A DNA stretch of 63,910 nt from Clostridia bacterium (GTDB taxonomy: Bacteria; Bacillota; Clostridia; Christensenellales; Borkfalkiaceae), in assembly GCA_017626305.1 (NCBI GenBank), contig JAGAIW010000067.1, positions 1 to 63,910 of the forward strand, written 5' to 3'. The notes under the pieces are model-generated. The model did no database searches and was not told where the DNA came from. It worked only from the letters and a program-made list of their open reading frames with translations. A program made the position numbers and the translations under genes. Each line of letters starts with the position of its first letter. Positions within the stretch are counted from its first letter, which is position 1. This document shows positions 58,600 to 63,910 of this stretch, in pieces.

Positions 58600-60852
58600 T
58601 TATTTTTTCTTGTTTTTGGGCTTACGGATACGGTTGAGCTGTTTATTCATCTTCAAAAGCTCTTCCTTCGTCCAGGAAATATTCATGTTGCCCATCAGGT
58701 TGGTCATACGAAGTACGGAGAATCCGCCCATCATTTGCATCATGCCCTCGTTGACTTCAAAACCGCCCATTACTTTGCCGCCGTCGCTGCTCAAAGCCTT
58801 CTTGATTTTCTTCGCCATCTTCAAGAACCAAAGCTTACCCCAGAAAGATTGCAATATATCCCCCATCTTATCGTTGAGCGAGAATCTGCCTTCCACTTCG
58901 GTAACGTCGAACCAGTTCAAAATTGCGCCCTTTTCTTTGAGCACGTAGTCTTGGTTCATTTCGTCGACTTTACGGATTTTGCCTTCGTCCTTCCATTCGC
59001 CTGCAACCGCAACGATTTCGCTTTCGCCTACGTTGGGTACGTCGAAATAGAAGAAGTGTTCGGGGCTTTGCTTTTTACCCAAGCTCTTGCCGTTGACGAA
59101 CAGCTCTACTTCGGGTTGGTTGGAATATACCGTTACTTTGGTAACGTCTTCCACACGGTCGATATATCTCTTACCGCAAAGGTGAACGAACGGTTCGTCC
59201 GAAAGCCATGCTTTGTAGGCATAGAACGCGTCCTTTTTATACTTACGGTCAAAGGTCATCAGACCCTTGTGGTTCTGTCCGTTTTCGCCGCCTTCCGCAC
59301 GCGCGTCCGCGCCAAAATCGAACATGTTCCATACATGGGTAGCCCAAAGATACTTTCTCGTGAACAGCTGTTTGATAAGCTCTTCGTGATAGTACGCTTG
59401 ATATTCTTCGGTGTAGTCCCCTTGAACGGGCTTAGACGTATGCCAGTTGAGCGCTTCACAGCCGTATTCGCTAACGCCGATCGGCTTGTTGGGGAAGGTT
59501 TCGTGGAATTTATCAAACCAAGGGCCGTTCATAGACGTGTCGCCGCCGTACCAACCGAAGTAGTGGTTATAGGAAACAACGTCGGGAATTTGCACGTACG
59601 GTTCGTTCATGTCACACATGGATACGCAAGCCATCGTGGTAAGACGGGTCTTGTCCATTTCGTGTACCAAGTCGTTAAGGACGTGGTGATTATCCAAAAG
59701 GTCAGGGTCTTTTGCACCGCTCATGGTAATTTCGTTGGAAAGCCCCCATACGACGATAGACGCGTGGTTGTAGTTTTGCACAATCAGCTCTTTCATTTGC
59801 GAAATGGTGTTTTCTCTACCGTTTGCCATATGACGGGAAATATACGGAATTTCCGCCCAAATAACCAAACCGTTTTCGTCGCAAAGATCGTAGAAATACT
59901 GGTCGTGTTGATAGTGTGCCAAACGAATGGTCGTCGCGCCCACTTCCATAATATAGCCGATATCTTCTTCGTGGTGCTCGGGCAACAGAGCGTTACCAAA
60001 TCCCCATCTGTCTTGGTGACGGGAAACGCCGCGCAAGGGATATTCTTCACCGTTTAAAATAAAGCCGCGTTCGGGGTCGATAGCAAACGTTCTGCAACCA
60101 AAGCGCGTGGATACTTCGTCTACCGTTTCGCCGCCGCGAACGATTGCCGCTTTCAACGAGTACAGATACGGGTCTTTACGACCGTTCCAAAGACGTACGT
60201 TTTCCAAAACGAATTTTGCGGAAGTTTCCGCGCCGCTTATCTTAGCAAGCTCTTTGCCGTCTTTTTCGTATACCGTATAGACGATTTCGTCGCCTTCTTG
60301 TAAATCCTTCACGTAAACGGTAACGTCGACGTTGGCGTTTTTACCGTCTACGATAGGCGTAACCATCAACCCTTCGCCGCCGAAATAGTCCAAATCAAAA
60401 TGGGTTTTGGGTACGCAAATCACGTTGACGTCACGGTATAAACCGCCGTAGAACGTGAAGTCCGCCGTTTGGGGATATACTCTATCGTTAGGAGCGTTAT
60501 CCACTACGATAGCAATTTCATTTTCATCTTGCAACTTATCGGTAAAGTTGACGCGCCACGTGGAATAACCGCCGTCGTGGTGCGCTAATTTTTCACCGTT
60601 GACGTATACGTCCGCCGAAGAATTCGCGCCGCGGATTTCTAAATAGTATTCGTTATCTGCGGGAAGTTCCGCCTTGGAAATGGTTTTCACGTACAAGCAG
60701 CTGCCACGGAAATAATCGTTGCCGCCGTCCTGTCCGTCGACAGCGTTCCAGCTGTGGGGCAGGTTGACTTGTTCACCCCCTTCTTTTGCGGAAATATCCG
60801 CTACGCCCTTATAAAAGAGCCAGTTTTTATTTACGTTAAGTTTGGTTCGCAT
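58600..60852 (-). CDS. Glycoside hydrolase family 2 enzyme, probable beta-glucuronidase
   Basis: A 750-residue cytoplasmic GH2 enzyme (no signal peptide). It has the sugar-binding domain (NLPHSWNAVDGQDGGNDYFR; EIRGANSSADVYVNG), an immunoglobulin-like domain, and a TIM barrel with RLAHYQHDQYFYDLCDENGL, the acid/base motif VVWGLSNEI at about 378-386 and the nucleophile GVSEYGCEA. The NHKG triplet (N-x-K) in GGENGQNHKGLMTFDRKYKK matches the motif that beta-glucuronidases use to hold the carboxylate, though other GH2 also have it. The C-terminal 90 residues are Met-rich (MMQMMGGFSVLRMTNLMG) and not recognised. It heads the operon with uxuA and the SDR gene. Confidence 0.85.
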   Translation of the reverse strand: MRTKLNVNKNWLFYKGVADISAKEGGEQVNLPHSWNAVDGQDGGNDYFRGSCLYVKTISKAELPADNEYYLEIRGANSSADVYVNGEKLAHHDGGYSTWRVNFTDKLQDENEIAIVVDNAPNDRVYPQTADFTFYGGLYRDVNVICVPKTHFDLDYFGGEGLMVTPIVDGKNANVDVTVYVKDLQEGDEIVYTVYEKDGKELAKISGAETSAKFVLENVRLWNGRKDPYLYSLKAAIVRGGETVDEVSTRFGCRTFAIDPERGFILNGEEYPLRGVSRHQDRWGFGNALLPEHHEEDIGYIMEVGATTIRLAHYQHDQYFYDLCDENGLVIWAEIPYISRHMANGRENTISQMKELIVQNYNHASIVVWGLSNEITMSGAKDPDLLDNHHVLNDLVHEMDKTRLTTMACVSMCDMNEPYVQIPDVVSYNHYFGWYGGDTSMNGPWFDKFHETFPNKPIGVSEYGCEALNWHTSKPVQGDYTEEYQAYYHEELIKQLFTRKYLWATHVWNMFDFGADARAEGGENGQNHKGLMTFDRKYKKDAFYAYKAWLSDEPFVHLCGKRYIDRVEDVTKVTVYSNQPEVELFVNGKSLGKKQSPEHFFYFDVPNVGESEIVAVAGEWKDEGKIRKVDEMNQDYVLKEKGAILNWFDVTEVEGRFSLNDKMGDILQSFWGKLWFLKMAKKIKKALSSDGGKVMGGFEVNEGMMQMMGGFSVLRMTNLMGNMNISWTKEELLKMNKQLNRIRKPKNKKK

Positions 60853-60891
60853 TTTTCCCTCCGTTAAAATGATATAGTTTTCTTGAAAAAA

Positions 60892-61011
60892 GCGCAAACT
60901 GCTTTTATCGCATTTGTTTGCATTCTATATTATAAAGTATAAATCGGTTTCTGTCAAGAGTTCAGAAGTTTTTTCTTTGAAAAAGCTTATAATTATGTTG
61001 AAAACGCAAAC
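60892..61011. promoter_or_regulatory. CGCAAACT/GTTTGC motifs in the divergent uronate control region
   Basis: CGCAAACT occurs at 60892-60899 and 61004-61011, and the reverse GTTTGC within GCATTTGTTTGC at about 60911-60922, just after the GH2 -10 box. The third copy lies between a TTGAAA and a TATAAT on the plus strand (60998-61025). These could be operators of a local regulator, none of which is encoded in the window. Confidence 0.35.
60929..60957 (-). promoter_or_regulatory. Sigma-A promoter of the GH2-uxuA-SDR operon
   Basis: TTGACA-N17-TATAAT on the minus strand. Confidence 0.88.
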
Positions 61012-61068
61012 TATTTGTATATAATTTAGTCGTTATCAAACAAATTTTGTTAATTCTGAAAAAAAACA

Positions 61069-61097
61069 TTGACAGTTCTTCATTTTTGTAATATAAT
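61069..61097 (+). promoter_or_regulatory. Sigma-A promoter of the GPH symporter gene
   Basis: TTGACA-N17-TATAAT on the plus strand. A second possible promoter (TTGAAA-N16-TATAAT) lies at 60998-61025. The leader contains an AAGGACG...CGTCCTT hairpin (61118-61147). Confidence 0.85.
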
Positions 61098-61168
61098 ATT
61101 ATCACAAACCTATCACAAGGACGGCAAATGCGGTTTCGTCGTCCTTAAAATATGATAAGGAGGTTATT

Positions 61169-62692
61169 ATGGAAACCGTTCAACAAAAACGTCCTTTCGG
61201 TATGAGGGACAAGATTTCCTACGCAGCCGGTGACCTTGGCTGCAATATGAGCTTTGCGCTGAAAAGTTCCATCATGGCGCTTTTCTGGATGCAATTTATG
61301 TTACTTGGCGAAGAATTATACGCCACCTTGTTGTTAGTCGTTCAAGTTTGGGACGCTATCAACGATCCCCTGCTTGGCTCTATGTTCGACGCGGACAAGA
61401 GAAAATATAAGCACGGCAAATTTAAGACCTACATCTTTATCGGTGCGCTCGGTCTTTTGTTCTCGGGCTTATTCTTCTTCCTTCCTATTCCTAATGCGGA
61501 AACTTGGGTAAAAGGTATCATGTTCGTACTCGGCTACGTGCTTTGGGACGCATTCTATACGTTTGCAAACGTTCCTTACGGTTCCATGATGTCCGTCATC
61601 ACCGACAACGGCTCGGAAAGAGCGCAGCTCTCCACATGGCGTTCTATCGGTTCTATGATCGGTAACATCTTACCTATGGTTCTTCTTCCCTTTATCGTAT
61701 ACGACGCAAGCAACAATCTTATCGGTCAAAACGTATTTATTGCCGCTATTGTAATGGGCGTTATCGGTCTTGGTTGCTTTATCTTCATGTTAAAGACCAC
61801 GACCATTCGCGTAGAAGAAAATACGGTAAAAATCAGCGAACCTTCGCAAAAGTTCAACGTCTTCAAGGCAATGAAGAACTTTATCAAAAATCCCGCAGCA
61901 GTCGGCGCAACGCTTGCCGCTATGGCAATGTTTATCGGTATGCAAAGCTCCGCTACCGCTACCGCCGTATTGTTCCAGTCCTATTTCAAGAACTCACAGG
62001 CGTCGGGTATCGTACAGCTTATCGCATATTTGCCCATGTTCCTGTTTATGCCTTTCATCAAGAAAATCGTAGACAAATGGGGCAAAAAAGAAGGCTGCGT
62101 AGTAGGCGCAGGCGTTTCCGCAATCGGTGGCATCCTTCTTTTCAATCCCTTGATTACTCCTGACCTCACAGGTGTTGTCTTCTACGTGCTTGCACAGGTA
62201 TTCTTCGGCTTTGGTCTTGGTTTCTACACCTGCGTTAGCTGGGCGCTTATGGCGGACGCTATCGACTATAACGAATGGAAAAACGGCACGAAAGAAGAAG
62301 GTACGGTTTACTCCTTACACTCCTTCTTCCGTAAACTCGCGCAAGGCGTTGGCCCTTCGCTCGTCGTATTGATTATGGCTGCGCTTGGTTATAACAGCGA
62401 GCTCGGTGCGGAACAACCTTTGTGGGTTGCCACGAATATGCGTTGGCTCGTTGCAGGCTTGTACGCATTCAGCGGCATCGTTATGTTCCTTTCTATCACC
62501 TTCATTTATAACCTTGATAAGAAGACGGTTGCTAAGATGACGGAAGAACTCAACGCTCGCAGAGCGGCTGCCGCAGCGGAAGTATCCGAAACGGTAGAAA
62601 ACGCGGAAATCGCGCAAGAAGTCAACGAAGTCGTTGACAACGCAACGCCCGACGAACCGCCCGTTGAAAACGAAGACAAAAAACAAGAATAA
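61169..62692 (+). CDS. GPH family sugar:cation symporter (MFS)
   Basis: A 507-residue transporter of the glycoside-pentoside-hexuronide family with 12 membrane segments. Signatures: DKISYAAGDLGCNMSFALKS at about 14-33, VVQVWDAINDPLLGSMFDA at about 53-71, and ANVPYGSMMSVITDNGSERA at about 131-150. YTCVSWALMADAIDYNEWKN and RKLAQGVGPSLV lie in the C-terminal half. It is divergent from the uronate operon, so it probably imports glucuronides or uronates. The C-terminal 50 residues are an acidic Ala/Glu/Asn/Val tail. Ribosome site AAGGAGGTTATT. Confidence 0.92.
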   Translation: METVQQKRPFGMRDKISYAAGDLGCNMSFALKSSIMALFWMQFMLLGEELYATLLLVVQVWDAINDPLLGSMFDADKRKYKHGKFKTYIFIGALGLLFSGLFFFLPIPNAETWVKGIMFVLGYVLWDAFYTFANVPYGSMMSVITDNGSERAQLSTWRSIGSMIGNILPMVLLPFIVYDASNNLIGQNVFIAAIVMGVIGLGCFIFMLKTTTIRVEENTVKISEPSQKFNVFKAMKNFIKNPAAVGATLAAMAMFIGMQSSATATAVLFQSYFKNSQASGIVQLIAYLPMFLFMPFIKKIVDKWGKKEGCVVGAGVSAIGGILLFNPLITPDLTGVVFYVLAQVFFGFGLGFYTCVSWALMADAIDYNEWKNGTKEEGTVYSLHSFFRKLAQGVGPSLVVLIMAALGYNSELGAEQPLWVATNMRWLVAGLYAFSGIVMFLSITFIYNLDKKTVAKMTEELNARRAAAAAEVSETVENAEIAQEVNEVVDNATPDEPPVENEDKKQE

Positions 62693-62710
62693 TCGTTTGA
62701 GCTAAAATAA

Positions 62711-62745
62711 AAAGCTCTCGCTTGTCATAAGCGAGAGCTTTTTTG
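62711..62745 (+). terminator. Terminator of the GPH symporter gene
   Basis: AAAGCTCTCGCTT, GTCAT loop, AAGCGAGAGCTTT, then TTT. Confidence 0.9.
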
Positions 62746-62798
62746 GTTTGTCTTCTTATAAAAAGAAATCTATTCGTCAATAGGTTTCTTTTTATTTT

Positions 62799-62987
62799 TT
62801 AAGTACATACTTCTTCAAGAGTCAAGCGAAAGTATCTTCCGTCTACAAATCTCATTAGCAATGAATTTTCGCTTTCTTTTTTATAAGTAGCAACATAATT
62901 TTCCCTTATCGTTTTTGCTATCCTTTCAAAAACAACCCTTTCGCTAGGTTTTCTCGTTGCATCAGCTTTTTGCTTATTGTTTTGCAT
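62799..62987 (-). CDS. Small basic protein, unknown
   Basis: A 62-residue protein rich in Lys, Arg and Glu, with no signal or membrane segment. It starts MQNNKQKADATRKPSE and ends RYFRLTLEEVCT. No family recognised. AAGGAGG lies 6 nt upstream of the ATG, and a TTGCTT-N18-TATAAT promoter is possible around 63044-63073. It is divergent from the XRE regulator and might be its partner. Confidence 0.7.
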   Translation of the reverse strand: MQNNKQKADATRKPSERVVFERIAKTIRENYVATYKKESENSLLMRFVDGRYFRLTLEEVCT

Positions 62988-63123
62988 ATTAACCTCCTTC
63001 CTTTGTTCGTTTTACAGTTTTGCGCGCGAATACTGTATATATATTATACCTCACGACGTTTGATGAAAGCAAATGTTTTGTACCAACATCGTAGATAATA
63101 TTTTGTAGAAAGGGGTCTAATTT

Positions 63124-63567
63124 ATGAGAATTTTGTCGAAATTGCCTGAATAACTTTCAGAACTCATGAAAGAACATAATTTAACGCCCGTTCTTTTAGC
63201 AAACGAAATCGGCGTAACCCGTAATGCCATCACGCGTTATTTATCAGGCGCGCATTTACCCTCTTTTTCTGTTTTTGTAAAGCTGGTAGAAAGATTTAAT
63301 TGCTCCGCAGATTATCTACTCGGTTTAATAGAGTATCCGCCTGCTAATGTTGTTTTTCATCCTATTCCACCCTTTCAAAAACGTTTTCGGGAACTTTTGA
63401 CAATGTACAATATGTCACAATACGCCCTTCACCACAAAACCAATTTTTCATATGATAATTTCAATAAATGGTTAAAGGGAATCACTTCTCCTTATATGGA
63501 TAATCTTATTAAACTTGCGCAAGCCTTTGATTGCTCTATCGATTATCTTATAGGACATGTTTTATAA
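63124..63567 (+). pseudogene. XRE-type regulator interrupted by a stop codon near its start
   Basis: The natural start appears to be the ATG at 63124, 8 nt after AAAGGGG. It reads MRILSKLPE, then an in-frame TAA at 63151-63153, then LSEL and the ATG at 63166, from which 133 residues continue. The main part has an HTH_3 motif (LLANEIGVTRNAITRYLSGA) and a second similar unit (MSQYALHHKTNFSYDNFNKW), each followed by a CSxDYLxG segment. The TAA could be a CAA-to-TAA change. Re-initiation at 63166 would give a nearly complete regulator, but that ATG has no ribosome site. Confidence 0.65.
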
Positions 63568-63576
63568 TGAATCTCA

Positions 63577-63606
63577 CAAAACCGAACGGGTACCGTTCGG
63601 TTTTTT
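63577..63606 (+). terminator. Terminator after the XRE gene
   Basis: AAAACCGAACGG, GTA loop, CCGTTCGGTTTT, then TT. Confidence 0.9.
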
Positions 63607-63625
63607 ATATCTTAAAAACTACTTT

Positions 63626-63904
63626 CGACGTCTTCCCCGTTACATAGGAGTTCAAACCTACGGCGCACACAAAAGCAAAAGCCCACGGCGTATTGCCGTG
63701 GGCTTTTGCTGGTGCAACCAGTCTGAACTTAAATCGGATTTTCGAACTCCTTTCTCGCGCAAAGTGCGGTTATCTTTGCGCTCGGTCACCGCAAACGCAG
63801 ACATATGCGTTTGCTCATCTCGCCCCTACAAAGCATTATCAATGCTTTGCTTAACGGGCAGCTCATCCTTCCGTTCCGACGTCTTCCCCGTTACATAGGA
63901 GTTC
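63626..63904. repeat. Hairpin-rich repeat unit, 251-bp period, continuing past the window
   Basis: A 28-base block (CGACGTCTTCCCCGTTACAT followed by AGGAGTTC) occurs at 63626-63653 and again at 63877-63904, 251 bp apart. Between the copies are at least four hairpins: AAAAGCCCACGGC with its complement (63679-63709), CGCAAAG...CTTTGCG, CAAACGCA...TGCGTTTG and CAAAGCATT...AATGCTTTG. An inverted TTCGAACTCCT lies near 63739. No gene or tRNA is recognised. Confidence 0.75.
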
Positions 63905-63910
63905 GAAACC

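Noticed and set aside
58735-60057. 440-codon plus-strand ORF opposite the GH2 gene
   Set aside because: Antisense shadow of a conserved enzyme; composition is typical of antisense translation.
63730-63760. tRNA T-arm-like GGAGTTCGAA near the right end
   Set aside because: The arms do not pair as a T-stem and no acceptor stem or anticodon arm can be drawn.
63557-63898. 113-codon ORF across the hairpin repeat
   Set aside because: It runs through terminators and hairpins, has no ribosome site and its sequence is explained by the repeat.

Overview
The window looks like chromosome of an endospore-forming Bacillota, class Clostridia. Evidence: spoIIE, spoVB, spoVAC/AD/AE, yunB, cwlD and sigH are all present, gene order is Firmicute-like (mrnC-rlmB-sigH-dnaX-ybaB-recR; rpsF-ssb-rpsR), purine-rich AGGAGG-type ribosome sites are common, and promoters are mostly TTGACA-N17-TATAAT. 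Sugar-uptake and uronate-degradation genes would fit a gut-dwelling uncultured lineage, but that is inference. I see no rRNA, tRNA, CRISPR array, complete insertion sequence or prophage.

Layout. 0-9.4 kb: housekeeping genes in both directions (purA, a Nudix hydrolase, a DUF1846 protein, a PTS IIC-like permease, a DUF1540 protein, rplI, a YitT protein, HU, a histidine phosphatase, trpS). 9.6-15.2 kb: a complete pyrimidine operon, pyrB-C-F-K-D-E, on the minus strand behind an attenuator-like leader. 15.3-24.2 kb: metallophosphoesterase, MscS channel, a spore/envelope group (coat-like protein, LysM protein, SpoVB), pgi, a lone MazF and SpoIIE. 24.4-28.5 kb: sugar ABC ATPase, a DarA-type c-di-AMP receptor, YigZ and tyrS. 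28.6-39.3 kb: a phosphatase lipoprotein, a WYL regulator, murG-yunB, and spoVA genes split by a peptidase/oxidoreductase/AraC group, then recR. 39.6-50.3 kb: replication, sporulation and RNA genes (ybaB, dnaX, sigH, rlmB, mrnC, cwlD, a DeoC-like protein, rsfS, a nadD-yqeK fusion, nnrD, birA, recX). 50.4-56.5 kb: a phosphoribosyltransferase, a 1436-residue repeat protein, and rpsF-ssb-rpsR. 56.6-62.7 kb: a hexuronate module (reductase, uxuA, GH2 enzyme, divergent GPH symporter). The right end has a small protein, an XRE regulator with an internal stop, and a hairpin-rich 251-bp repeat unit.

Three regulatory observations stand out. First, tyrS is preceded by a 25-codon leader ORF with seven Tyr codons followed by an intrinsic terminator, that is, a ribosome-mediated attenuator where a T-box would be expected. 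Second, at least eight genes, several of them sporulation genes, have a -10 element exactly 6 nt before the start codon and no ribosome site. This predicts leaderless mRNAs, and several of these promoters match sigma-E or sigma-G consensus. Third, the promoter of a surface phosphatase lipoprotein has a run of 12 C/G in its -35/-10 spacer, which would allow phase variation.
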